A stretch of 64,000 bases of DNA from Seison nebaliae (taxonomy: Eukaryota; Rotifera; Pararotatoria; Seisonacea; Seisonidae), in NCBI GenBank assembly GCA_023231475.1, contig JALJEE010002072.1, forward strand, positions 1 through 64,000. The letters run 5' to 3'. The position numbers and the translations under genes are program-made. Each line of letters starts with the position of its first letter. The first letter of the stretch is position 1. Of this stretch, positions 1 to 12,619 are shown piece after piece. Below the pieces are notes generated by a model. The model saw only the letters and a list, made by a program, of their open reading frames with translations. It did not search any database and had not been told where the DNA came from.

Positions 1-220
1 TTCCTCTCCGAAATCCTCAAATTTGGGTGAATTCCTCTCCGAAAAACTACTTTTGGGTGAATTCCTCTCCAAAAGCATCTTTTTGGGTGAATTCCGCTCC
101 GAAAAATATTTTACAAGGGGAACAGTCGAGTGAATTCCGCTTCGATATTTGAGTGAATTCCTCTCCGAAAATGAGAAACAGGGTGAATTCCCCCATAAGG
201 TGAATACCGCTCCGGGATTC
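1..220. repeat. Degenerate 30-bp tandem repeat array
   Basis: A core close to GGGTGAATTCCTCTCCGAAA recurs. The GGG of successive units lies at 25, 55 and 85, an exact 30-bp spacing. Further diverged copies follow at about 130, 150, 180 and 198 with irregular spacing. The array may continue left of the window. The spacers between cores are short and A/T-rich and differ between units. No reading frame runs through it. It looks like a minisatellite; a CRISPR is not supported in a eukaryotic context with degenerate cores. Confidence 0.75.
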
Positions 221-344
221 CATAGAAGTTTGAAAAACAAAGTCGATTTAATTTGGTTTGTTCAATAACATTCTTTAAATCCCTATCCGCCAGATTTTAA
301 GCCTATATAAAAATTTTATAGAGGAGCGTCCTCAACTCAAATAT

Positions 345-460
345 AGGACAGTTCTCGACCTTTTTTTTATTTTCCCGGATAATTCTCAACATTTTATTAA
401 CTTTTCGGGCAATTGTCAACCCTTTATTAACTTTTCGGACAGTTCTCAACTTTTTTTTCT
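345..460. repeat. Second short tandem repeat, about 31-bp period
   Basis: Four related units of the type GGACAGTTCTCAACCTTTTT start near 347, 377, 408 and 436, separated by T-rich stretches that end in CTTTTCGG or similar. The consensus differs from the 30-bp array to its left, so these are two adjacent but distinct minisatellite families. No coding signal. Confidence 0.6.
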
Positions 461-470
461 CTTTTAATTT

Positions 471-1816
471 TATACAGGGTTATGATTTGTCCTCCAATCC
501 AATTATATTTCACAATTGTTAGAACGAACTTTCAAATTAGCAAAGTTGAACAATTTTTTCCATTTGAATTCGAATCATAATTCAATAGTTGGGAAAATAT
601 AAATTTAAAATTTCAGTTTAGTAATTTCCTTCCAAAGTCAGATATTCAACATTTGTTTCGATCGTATTAAATAGTCTATTAGGCATTTACTGTAATACTT
701 GTAAATCAATTTGAGTCATGGCTATCTCGCCAATCGTCAAACAATTTGGACCATTTGCAGTAAGTTCTTTTAATTATTTAAATATTCAATTAATACGCTT
801 CAAGATTCTACTCGGTTCTTTACTTGGTGCCTTTTATCAATTTCAAAGTGTCAAATTTGAGAGACGAGGAAATAATTTTGTTTTGCCTTCTATTTCTTAT
901 GAGATGGATGTGTAATGTTCGTTTCAGGTGTCAGAAGCTGAAATAGCAAGTGAGAAGCAAAATAAAATTTATTTGAAAAATTTCAAGTCGATCGAAGAAG
1001 TTTATAAAGTTTTGGTTTTTTTGGAGGGGAATTTGCTCCAAAATATTTTGTAGGATACTGTACCCAAAATGGAAATAGATGATTGGGAGAATAAACCTGG
1101 ACCAAAAGTTTATTAGAAGTCCATATTGTCTGTTTTTCTTCTTCAAAAACATTTGAGGAATAAAGAAGAAAAATTTACTTTTATTTTTTTACGAGAGAAA
1201 GGAAAAAAGAAGAAAATGAAAAGCGAATTTCTATCGATAATTTAATGAGGGAAAGATTTTTGGAAACTATATAAAATTGAAATGTTTTCAAACTGAAATA
1301 AAATAATGTTTTTTTTTTGCAAGAAAATTCGACTCAATTTTATACATGACAATGTCTGTACTAATTTATGATGCTCATGTAATCGGAAATGAATTTTCCA
1401 TAAAAATTTACGTCGCTTTCTATATAAATTTTGTGTTTGGTGTGAGTAGTTGAGAAAATGAGAAAATGCGAATGAAAAAGTCACTGAGCAGAAAGAAAAA
1501 ATAGAATAGATTTGGGATAGAAAGTTAGAAGAAAAATTCCGATGAAATTTCTTCTTCTATGAATGTTTGTTGTGGTGGAAAGGAAATTGGAAAGATTTTC
1601 TTTTACAAAAGAAATTTGGAAGTTTTTTCTTCGAATAAAAAAAATTGGATTTTATTTGTAATTTTGGAATGAAAATGAAAATTGACTTTCTGGTTGAACG
1701 ACATTGTGTTGTCTGCCACTAAATTGTTTGATCATTAGATTGACATGAATCATTCATGGGAACCGGTGTTGATGATATGGAAGAAGGGATAGGTTGATTG
1801 GTGTGGGAGAATTAAT
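471..1816. other. Gene-free stretch, probably 3' flank of the plakin gene
   Basis: AT-rich sequence with several short open frames on both strands, none with recognisable content or codon bias. Part of it next to 1816 is likely the 3' UTR of the minus-strand plakin gene. I see nothing else in it. Confidence 0.4.
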
Positions 1817-4800
1817 TTATTTGGATCGTTTCTCTTTCGTTAGTGAAGTGATGGTTATGATACCTTCGTCTGATGGAAGTGGATTGACTGATGGTTGTCT
1901 CAAATCTTGATTAAGGAGATTGAGAACGACTTGACTAAATGTTGCTGGATTCTCTTGGTCATTGTTGATGGTGGAATAACTATTATGAGAATCAGTATTA
2001 TTATTCAAATGAATATTATCAGTTTCTGATTGTTGATGTTTTTGACGATTCTGAAAATAATTCTGATTAGATGTTTCATTTATCATTTGTTCATGAATCA
2101 ATTGTTTATCTTCTGGTAATTGTTGTCCATTTAATCTTTCATGTGTTCGAGTGATGGTAGAAGAAATTGCTTCTTGATCTGTTCCATAACCAGTCACCAT
2201 TGGTGCACCATCGATTATAACTAAACCAAATTTGACTGCCTCCTTTATACTCATTGTTCGATTGGTTAATGGATTAATAATAAGACCAGTTGCTTCATCA
2301 ATAATCTTCTTTTTTATTGCTTCTTTCACCGTTAACAATTCGCTAGTTTTCGTATAGAAGATTTTGATGGAATCGTTTAACAATTTCGCTCTAGCAGCTC
2401 GTTCAAATCGATGATGTTTCTTCGATTCGGGCAAATAAATTTCGCCCGTATTCTCATCAAATTGACTACGTAATCTTCTCGTCATATAAGCGTCATGTAA
2501 TTTATCGATGTTCATGTTCGTGTCTCTATGTCGAATATTTCCATTGGAATCGATCGAGAAACGATCGACTAATTCGTTGAGTGAGATTGGATGAGGCATT
2601 CCTTTCAATTCGATGAATGCACTTTCACCTGAAATAAAACCGTTTTTAATCGCGTCGTTTAATGAATAGGAGGAAGAGTTGTTATGAATCGTATTCTGAT
2701 ATTTGCTCGTCTCCAAATCGAATAAACCGAATTTCATCGCATCTTCAATATTTAATGGGAATGCTGTTGAACGTGTTGCCCATCGGACATCATATAATTC
2801 TGCTCTCGTTTCATTCAGTTTTCCTGTTTCTCGATTGATGATTCCGATGATGTAAGCCTGATCTAAATGAAGTGGTCCTTGACTCGAATCAGCAATGGCA
2901 ATTCCATGACTATTAATATGTCCTTTCTCTATCGCTTGTGATAATGTCAAATAGACTTCGGTATATGGCTCACGGAATAAACCTGGAAAAACGGAAATTT
3001 AAAATTAATTTCGTTGAACTTAAAAATGTTATTGTTAAGGTTGGAACCTGTGGACAGATCGAAAAGTCGGAACAAAATCGCATTTTGTAAGGACAATCCT
3101 AATGGATGTCGTTCACATTCGTCACTAATTTCTGCTTTGATTAATTGTTGTTTTGTCGCCTCTTTCAATGTCATTCGTTCGCCCGTCACATTATTACGAT
3201 ATTCGTTCGCACACGGATCTAATATTCCCAATCTTAATATGAAATGAAATGAAGTGAAAAGGAAGAGAAGAAGAAAAACTTTATTGCTTTTGTAGCGAGA
3301 ATAAATTCATTCGATCTCTGATCCAAAACTGAAGAAATGGAAAATATCGTCGTTCGTCTCTCCAACAACGTGTCTTTGACAACTTCGGCTTGTAATATTT
3401 CATCGGCAGCTTCCTCTTTCAATGTGGCATCAATCAATCCTTGTTCAATGGCATCAGTCAACGGAATACTACGATCAGTATCTGGATTGGTATATTTGCC
3501 TTGAGCATAATTCAAAATACCTGCTGCTTGTGCTGATATTCCAGAAATTTTCTCACCATTTCGTGGATCGATAACGTGATCGATAATATATCGTCGTACG
3601 ACTTCTGATCGTGATTCGGTAGCAACACGCACATCAGAATGAGATTCAGTTATTGTAGCGAATAGATATCCTTCGCCAATCGCTTCCGCTAACGAATAAA
3701 TGACGCCCGTATTCAAATCACGATAAGAACCAGTTTCCTGATCGACAATTCCCAATTGAATAGCATCACAAACTTTGATTTCCTGTTGAGTGATGGGATG
3801 GAGAACGGATGTGATGACATATGTTGCAGTTTTAGTTTTCAACGTTAATTCATTATCATCAACACTCAACAATGTATCGACTTCTTTCAATCGTTCTTGA
3901 TCATCTCTTACTTTCTTCATATGATTCCATTGATCGACTGTAATAATTAGTTCTTGATCGATAGCGGTCGATGCATCGAGAGTTTTCGTGGTGAGCGGAT
4001 GGATGTATGTGAAATTGGACATGTTGATTAAACCTCTACGTATCGACTCTGGCAAAGTTACTAATTCGTTCGTTCTTGGATCTTTTATATATTTCACACG
4101 ATACGAACGATCGTTCGTGGCGAAATAATCGTATCCTTCACGTTGTCTCTCTATATATTCCTCCCATGTACTCACCAAATATTTACTTACAGCCTCATCA
4201 ATCGTTATGTGGCGATCAGAGGGCTTATGGTAAACGCTGCCAGTACTCAAATCTATTAATCGTCGACGGAGTGCTTCTCTAATGGACATGTCTTCCAAAG
4301 TCTCTGAATCATACAAAGAGACGAGTCGATACTTATTATTATTGGATGTTCTGATGTTCGTATATAATGTTTCATCTTCTCGGAGATTACATATCTTCTC
4401 ATATTGTTCTCTCGTCATAATTAACTTTTGCTTAATTGCTTCTTCGATGGACATTGTCTGTTTCGTTCTGCTATTCACATATGAGCCTTCATTTGCCAAA
4501 TCAAGAATTCCTCGTCGAATCGCTTCTCTCATCGTTAATTCGTTATATGTCGATGCATCGATCACATACACTACATTGAATTTCTCTCCATTGATCACGA
4601 TATGTTGATACATCAACTCCTCCTCATTCTCATGGCGTTGTTGACGTTTATATTCATCACCCAAAACTATGAGACTTGCATCGACTGCCTCTGGCAACGT
4701 GAGAGTTGTTGATGTGGGAAAATAATGAAACAATCCTCTCTCCGCATCAATAATTCCACGTAATTTTGCTCCATGCCATGTCAAACGTTCACCCGTCGTC

Positions 4801-5751
4801 GGATCGATGATATAAGCAATCCGATAACTCTTATCGTGAACAATAACGTCAATCATTTCCATCTGCTTCTCAAACTTCTCTTCAATATGTTCTCGAATGT
4901 TCACTCGTTCACTATGCAGATTGCGACGATCATCAAAATCTATATGTTTCACCAATTTCGGATTACATCGTTTCTTTTGAGTTCGTTCCTCTCCGATATA
5001 TGTCACTTTCTCTAATGGGGAAACAATCTTCTCCAATATTGGAGTTCTCTCATGACCAATATGAAATTGACGATGTTCAATCTTCTTTATCGGTTTCACT
5101 TCGATCTCTCTAATTGGTTCAACCTCCTCCTCTTCAATCACATGAACGACTGGTGGTTTCTTTTTTCTTGTAGTGGTGGTAGTGGATGTAGTAACAGTAC
5201 GAACAGTATGACGTTCAATACATCTCTTCCGACCAGCCATTTGCTCCAAATCAATTTGGACAGGTATCTCAATTTGTGTCGTTGCTAATTGTTGTTTTCG
5301 ATCCGTACCAGAGAGAGCGACAGTCGATTCATTTGAATTTTGAAAATTCTCCAACTTTTTCCGTTCAGCCGATTCGATATCAATTCGAAGAACTTTCTTA
5401 TTTCCTGGTCCTTTCTCCGTTTCAACACGAGCTACTCGATGACGACAACCTGGAACGTTGATGATGATATTATCTACACCGTTACGACAAATCGTCTCTA
5501 AAGGAACGGAAACATTCGTTGTTAAACTGGAATGTCGCTGGATGTCCGTCGGCTTAGTAACTCGATCGACAGCATGAGAATGATGACTCATACGTCGATC
5601 GATATGTCTCGTTGAACCTGCGTCGTTGGATGATACACGAATACGACTTCCTGATGATGTTTCTGATGATGATTTTCCATTTTGCAATTGACTTGGCTGA
5701 AAAATTCGAACGTTATTCTGGACAATCTGAGTATTTTCTATTCCTTGATGC

Positions 5752-5805
<54 letters not shown>

Positions 5806-6858
5806 GTTTGTTGTTGCTGCTGATGATGATGATGTTGTTGATTTTCATCATTTTGATGATATTTTAATATTTGAACATTTGATTTACTTTCATGAAAATT
5901 CTTATCACGTTGATCCGGTTTCCGATGGATTTGGTTTTGAGTATTATAATAGTTTAGATCGTTAATTTTATCGGAATTTCTCGAAAGTGACTGCGTTAAA
6001 TGTCCATCACTCTCCACTGATGTCTGATAAGTTCTTCTTGGATTATTCTCTTTAAATTGTTCCACATTCGAATGTTGTTGTTGATGATGATGATAATATG
6101 ATTTCTGATATTGTTGATCTTGTTCATGTTGAACTAATTGTTGTTTCGTTTCATTTATTTGTTCTTGTTGTTTTCGTTGTTGCTGGAAAATTTGATTATG
6201 TTTTTGTTTCTGTGAATTTGAATGTTCCTGTCTCTGTTGTTGATGCTGTTGTTGGATTTGATGTTGTTTTTGTTTCTGTTGATGATGTTGATGTTTCGGT
6301 GAATTATATTGTTGTCTTTGTTGTTGTTGTTGTTGGTGATGGTGATGGTGTTGTTGTTGTTGTTGCTGTTGATGATTTTTAAGAGATTGTTGAAAATGTA
6401 ATGAGGAAGATTTTTGATCTTGTAATTTCGTTCGTTGAATCGAATTCATATTATCTCTCTTTTGAGATAATATTTCCTGATCGTCATAACTAAACTGTTG
6501 TTTGTGGAAAGCATTGGAGACGTAGGTAGTTTGGTCATTTTGATTGATTTGATTCATAACAGATGATGAATTTTTTGATGATTCGTTTGAGTTCGAATGT
6601 TGATGATAGTTCCTCTTATTCTTCTTCTCGTTATTAGTTAGTATGGTTTTCAATGACGATAATTGATTCTTCAAAATTGACTTCTCGCCATTTCCTTTTA
6701 AATGATTACTTGTTTTTTTACTGGTGATCTGGAAGACTTTATTATCTGCACTGATCGAAGGAGAATTGTTTTTCAATGAGATACTAATTCGTCGTTGTAT
6801 CGGAACTGTAAACGTTGAAATGATACGTTCAGGGGAATTGAACTTTGGAGAATCTTGC
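1817..6858 (-). CDS. Plakin/plectin-repeat protein with Q/H-rich N-terminal region (3' part of a spectraplakin-like gene, or stand-alone)
   Basis: Three exons are joined by short GT..AG introns: about 6858-3280, 3232-3048 and 2982-1817, about 1.6 thousand residues. The first half is low complexity, with long glutamine and histidine runs. From roughly residue 650 onward there are many plectin-repeat units of the form IDPTTGERLTWHGAKLRGII, EAIRRGILDL and EAIKQKLI. Both introns fall inside repeats and splicing keeps the repeat register (KAIKLGILDP across the first, DLSTGLFREPYTE across the second). Plectin repeats form globular domains that bind intermediate filaments in vertebrates; Shot and VAB-10A carry them in invertebrates. 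No actin-binding, plakin or spectrin-repeat segment is visible upstream. The open frame reaches back to a TAG at about 6859 that could be a splice acceptor, so the true 5' part may lie far upstream. The start codon is not determined. Confidence 0.8.
5750..5835 (-). repeat. Trinucleotide (CAA/CAG) tract coding polyglutamine
   Basis: A run of TTG/TGT triplets on the + strand codes about 20 consecutive glutamines in the plakin-repeat protein on the - strand. A short run of ATG-type triplets beside it codes histidines. Similar shorter Q/H tracts lie at 6065-6090 and 6310-6375. The tracts also open antisense frames of leucine or valine runs, which are artefacts. Confidence 0.85.
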
Positions 6859-6859
6859 T

Positions 6860-7523
6860 ATATGATGTCGAACGTCACACACATTCACGTATAACGACAT
6901 CACATGGACACATAGATAGATCGATCGATGAATGGAATAGAGTAGAAAGGAAGAAATGATTAATTTAATTTCTTTGTTTCAATAATATTATGTGAGGATG
7001 GAAGAGTGGCTTTATCTCTCCTCCTCTCCTCATTTCCTCATCCATATTCCATTCTTCTTTTCTCAATTAATATTTATTCTTCTTAATTACATCATTCCAA
7101 TTCCGCGTCCTCTCTTGTGACAATTTTATCTCCATCTCACATTGGAGTGATTCGTTCTTTCATTAAACATCTCCTCTTCCCTCTTCCTAATACTGACACT
7201 ACTACTACTACTACTACTACTGTTACTACTACATCTAATACTAACCACCTCCCCCTTTACTTTAACTTTCTATTAACCCATCCCATCCATCCCATCTATC
7301 CTTCTCATTCTTTCTCATCCTATTCTTCAATAAAACTCTCGGAAAACGATAAATGTCATATTGGAAACTGAATTGGTTATATTCAAATTATAATTATCGA
7401 TTATTCTACAAGAATCTTATTCCCTAACAATTCCCTAACAAATCATTTAATCATTTGAAAAGGTAAATGTCCCCTCTCTTTACACCCATCTAACTTTCCT
7501 CCAATAAACTCAAAACTATTTTT
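6860..7523. other. Intergenic or intronic gap with an ACT-triplet microsatellite
   Basis: No coding signal was recognised. Around 7195-7220 there is a short (ACT)n microsatellite. The stretch lies between the plakin exon and the next minus-strand gene. It could be promoter or a long intron. Confidence 0.4.
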
Positions 7524-10132
7524 TTAGGCAATGAAATAACAAAAGGAAATGTTGAGTAATGTAACCTCCGATTTATCGACATAATCTTTTGGAAGTGTTT
7601 CACAAACGTTTCTGTACGTCCTCTTTAACGCTTCAACATATTGTCTTTAAAAAAAAAAAGAAATTTTCATTAATTATTAATTAATAAAACGTCGATAAAT
7701 AATGAAAATAATGAGGATAATAAGAGGGGAGATATTATTTTGAGATTTCTCCTTTCTTTCAAGAATAACATGAAGAAGTTTCAGTAGTAGTGAAGGAAGA
7801 TGTATAAGAAAAGATTATCGTAAAGTAATAATCAAACAATCAATACATCATCTACGATGTACATTCAACATATTCAACTGTTCTTTCTTCATACTATTGA
7901 TTAAATTTCAATGGAGAATTTAAGAAGAAAGGATACTCAATTTCAATAAACGTCTATGAATGAAGAGGAAAAAGAAGAAGAAGAAACGAGTTGAAATGAA
8001 CAGAGATTTCTACTCTCTTCATCCTTCGCCGTTCGAGATCTCATCTAAATGAGATTATGTAAAAACGAAGAAATTAGGGAAAATTTAAAAATTTATTATT
8101 GCTCATCGATATTGATCAATTAATCACATTTACTAACATGTTCATATTAGCGACTTCGTTTGACAAGATCGCAACTACTCGATCGTTTTTCGACGAAGGA
8201 TCTTCCATAATATTCTGGTGAGGGAGAACGACAATAAATTATCAAATTAAAATTTTATTCGACTTATTATTGTCATTATGAACGGCATAAAAATATTAAT
8301 TGAATGTTTATGTTGGAAACACGAACCTTTTTTGACAAAATGATTGAAAGTAATCAAATAATTTCAACATCGACATGTCGAAACGTTAGTGAGAATGTAA
8401 TGGAGAATGAATTATTCAACTAACTTTATATTTGATGAGGAATTTCGTAGCAATCTCGTTGAAACGGCTTATTATCGGTTCATTCTGTAACAGTTGTTCA
8501 TATGCTTTCTACCAAATCGAATCAATTTGGTATTCGATTATCAAATGGCAGAAACATTAAAGAGAATTGTTTAGAAGAGAATTAGGGTTCGTAAGTGAAA
8601 TGAATAGTTACTAGATCAGATATTCCTCAGAACTGCTACATTCGCATCACGTAAATCGATTCACTGGAAGTGCAATAATCTCCCAATTGTAGTTGTGGCA
8701 GAATGAGAGAACTATCATACCAGTTCTTAACGTAATGATGGTAATAAAAGGAAAAGTGATAGATATATGGTAGCGAAGAAAGAAAGAAAGAAGATATTTA
8801 TTGATAAACAAATAAATATTTCGTTAGTTGTGGAGTTGTGGGAGAATATATGATGGTAAAGAAAGATGGATGAGAAATGTTGGAAAAAATAAATGCAGCT
8901 GGTAACGAATGATGATGAACTAGAACTCATCTCCTCATTAACGATGCCACAAACACTAACCGCATCATATTCAAATAGATTGCTTACATTCTTTGATTGC
9001 GAGTCCATTCCTCTACATAACGGTTCACGTTGTCGTTCGATTTCGGCAGATACGGCAGCCATTTGATACATATCGTGAAGTGCCATGATATAACGCTTCC
9101 ACAACTGGAAAATTGGGAAAAAAATTGGAAAATTACTCTAACATTATTGATGATGATGATGAAATTTGATCATGAAGAAGTTTTTAGACGTACAAAAAAA
9201 ATTTTTTTTGAAATATTTCTTAAATAATTTTTCAGCAATTTTCCTTTCCTATTTCCACTTATCATCCTCTCCAAACGGAATCGAACAAAAGTCGAACCTT
9301 CTCTTTTTCATTCTTTGTTGAGATTCTCCCACACAATAATCCATACATCTTATCGATCGGTAATAATAAGTTCTTTATTTGTTTTTGAATAATGGAAACG
9401 TCCATATGAGTTTCCTCTTTCTTCGATTGGTCGTTGGGCGGATGTCTTGTTATTTTTACAAGATGGACAAGACGATCATAATCTTCTCTCATTTGTCTAA
9501 TTAATTTCCTTCCTTTCATTTCCAGTTTGAAAAAGGTCTTCAAAATCAAACAAGATGTTATTGTTAATAATAAACTGAAGTTACGAACATTAAAACGACA
9601 AAGTTCTTCTTCCAACTCTTTCGTGGTGTTGGCCAATTTGATTTTTTTGTCATTTCCAAATATCGTTTCCATATTCTCCAACAACAATTCCACTTCTAAT
9701 ATGGTGGCAAGAATGTCTTCTTGTATCATCATTCTTCAACAGAACGATTTCAAGAGAATATCCCGAAGATAAAGGAGAGAAACCGTTCAACATATTTACG
9801 ACATGAGATCCATAAAAGATCCCATTTATCGTAGAGTCGGAGAGCATCTTGACGATCAGCAGCTGAATCTGAACGATGTTTCATACTTTTCTGTATCTGT
9901 TGTACTTTCGCTTCATACGTCAATAAACGGTTTTCGAATTTCTAAAAATTTCGTTAAGAATTCAGGAGAAAATCTTACTCACTCGATGAATATCGACAGC
10001 GTCCGATAATTCTTTCAGTGTATTGGGCAATAGTTGACAACATCGTTTCCATAATTCAATTTCCATTTCATTCAAACTTGACATAATATTAAATATTCGT
10101 TTTTGCATTTTCGTTTGAGCGGTCGTTGTCAT
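7524..10132 (-). CDS. Unrecognised multi-exon protein, helical/coiled-coil-like
   Basis: The start is the ATG at 10132-10130 (MTTTAQTKMQKRIFN...). Exons then follow at about 10132-9995, 9948-9795, 9728-9600, 9550-9275, 9108-8962, 8723-8650, 8505-8430, 8220-8140 and 7645-7524, separated by short introns with GT..AG ends. The conceptual protein is rich in charged helical sequence such as ELWKRCCQLLPNTLKELSDA and KFENRLLTYEAKVQQIQKSM. Its later exons contain IMALHDMYQMAAVSAEIERQ, YEQLLQNEPIISRFNEIATK and YVEALKRTYRNVCETLPKDY. I do not recognise the family. The last three exon joins rest only on splice-site fit, so the 3' half is less certain. It lies on the same strand as the plakin gene. A link to that gene is possible but unsupported. 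Confidence 0.45.
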
Positions 10133-12619
10133 CTTGTTAATAATTTACATAAGCAATTTCCTTCGTACTCCAAATCGTTCAAATGGTGAACAGATGTTTA
10201 CAAATAGATAAATTAATAATTGAAGAATCGTTGTATTAAAAGCAGTTCATTCTAATCCATAAACATCAGTAGAAATAGAAATGTTTAATGAAAAATTTTA
10301 ATCGTTTCCAAATTCGTTTAAAATTATTCTTCCGAATTTCCGAATATTTATTCGAATTACTTCCTTTTCAATTTTTTCTATAAAAGAAAACTTGTTTATC
10401 GTCAACCTTGAACGAAAATATCGTCATCGAACTAATCAATAATTAGTAATCGTTAGAGATAGACGAGATGATTAGCCAAAACTTTATTAGGATTCATTTT
10501 ACAATTCTACTTTTACATTTTCTCTCGAAAATCAATCGTAAATAGTTTTGTCCATTTTAAACGTATTACATTTCAGCTCCTCTTATTTCACACCTAAACG
10601 GTTTAATGAAGATTTCCATTATCTTCGCTCTCTATCATGTCAATCCGATGAATAATTTTAGATCGTTTGGATAATGAGAGAAATTTCGTACATAGTTCTT
10701 AATGGAGAAAAGTAGATTGCTTAAAATTTAGTTGAAAGATTCATGAAGTGGGAAAAGGGCGAGTTGTAAAAGATGAGAACCATTAACCGATATTGGAGTT
10801 TAAGGAAAGTGTGATAAAAGAAAGATTTAATTTAAATTGAAATCTTCACGAAAATTATAGAGTCTTTTAGAAATTATTTTTCCTTTTTTGCTTGTTGACG
10901 AAATTACTTTAATTTTTCATAAATAACTAAATGACTAATGGAGGATAAAACTCTAAAACCATTAACGTCAATGGAGTACCTGAGGAACAAGAAGAGATCG
11001 AAAGGGGAAAGGAAACTTTTGAGAAGAAGAAAAGGAAAATAATAAATAAGAAATCGTTGAAATTGTCGTGAGCGAATAAGGAGAGACTGAAAGAATGTAT
11101 TAAGATAAAATAACGCTTATTCTCGTGCAAATGTCATCTGGCTAACAATAAATATATTGTGAAAAGAATGAAGTAGATGTTACCAAAAGAAAAATGATGT
11201 TCTGGACGTTTCAACTTCAGAGGATTTCCCTCACCATTACACGCTCATCTATCGGGAGTTGACGGATATTTTTCCTCGAATTTCCGATCTAACTTCTTCA
11301 TCGGTTGGTTAGAACTACACGAAAATTTAATTATATCAACATCAATTGATATAATTGAATATATATGTTTTTAATGAATTCTATCAAAAACTTAAACGCA
11401 AATAAGAAGTTGAAGAAATTGATTAATCTTCTTCAACATATGAAAAAAAAGTCAGATGGAAAAGAAGTTTTGATGGGTTGGATATGAATGTGAGAAGAGT
11501 CCGATGTGAATTAATCGACTGAATGTTGCAAGTATCAGGTAGTCGAATTGCCTCATCTAATAAGAAAAAGGTGAAATCGAACAAAGGGAAAATATTTTCA
11601 TTTTATTTATTCATCTAAAAAATTACAGTTTTCCACATTGACATTTTCCCGGTTATTTTCGATCTTACATCGAATATGGATGAATGAAGATAAGTAGAAA
11701 TATATGACGAAAAGAGTTAAAAGTCATTTCGGACTCCCCAACATTAATAAATTGAAAAGAAACTATTAATTGTGAGATGGAGGAAGAAGAAGAGAAGGAA
11801 AACCCGAAAAAAGAAGGAAAACGGTTAAAAATTATAAAATTAGAAGGCAAATAAAAAAAAAATAGTAATAAAATCAATCTCTTTTGCAAACTGATCATTC
11901 AACCTTCATTTTATCACGTCATTCTGTTTAAAAAAAATAGGGAGTTTTGATGTTGAGCAATTTTGTGAAAATTTTATAGTATCGCCCAAATGTGGAAAGC
12001 GAAAGAATCGTAGGAAAATATTTTAATTACCTTGAGTAGTATTTCCCTTGAAATCAATAGTGGAAATACGTGATAGAAGGAGAATGTGACAAAACGCTTC
12101 GAAGCGCAACAAACCATATTTACCAGATGAGAAGTGAAAAAGTGAACGGTAGAAAATGGATAAGGAGATGTGTCTCTATGAAATGATAAATGTATCGACA
12201 TTTCTCTCTCACACACGTGCAATAAAACATTGGAAATGGATAAAGAAGAATTGTTTGGAAATAATATCGCTCACATTTATTTCGATAAACGAAGTAAAAA
12301 ACGAAAGAGAAGATCGATATCATTGCCAATATCTTATTGATAATTACAGTTCATCTTCACCGTTTTTTGAGAAAGAATTTCAGCTTGATTAATTCCCAAA
12401 CTATGACTATCGATTTAAGGATTAAAGGAACCCGTAAAAGAACCCAAGGCTTTATCGTGGAAATTGATATATATCTAAATCGATATAGTATCTCCAATTT
12501 TTTACACTATATAAATAACAAAATTTTCATTTATGTCAATCAAAAGAGAAATTTATTGGAAATGGAACAATCTGTCGAAGATGAATGATTTAGAAGTTGA
12601 TTGAAATATGATATGTATT
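10133..12619. other. 2.5-kb stretch without a recognised gene
   Basis: AT-rich, with only short open frames on both strands that lack protein-like composition. One 21-codon minus-strand stretch at about 11320-11255 has a plausible acceptor before it (NQPMKKLDRKFEEKYPS then stop), but on its own it is too short to call. The region could be flanking DNA and promoter for neighbouring minus-strand genes. Confidence 0.4.

Noticed and set aside
1-220. CRISPR array
   Set aside because: Cores are degenerate, spacers are very short (about 10 bp), and the surrounding genes are eukaryotic.
5612-6382. Plus-strand frames with long valine or leucine runs (5612-5965, 5682-5867, 6098-6382)
   Set aside because: They are the antisense of polyglutamine-coding triplets in the plakin-repeat protein.
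11255-11320. Isolated minus-strand exon (QPMKKLDRKFEEKYPST then stop)
   Set aside because: Too short, and no upstream exon to join it to.
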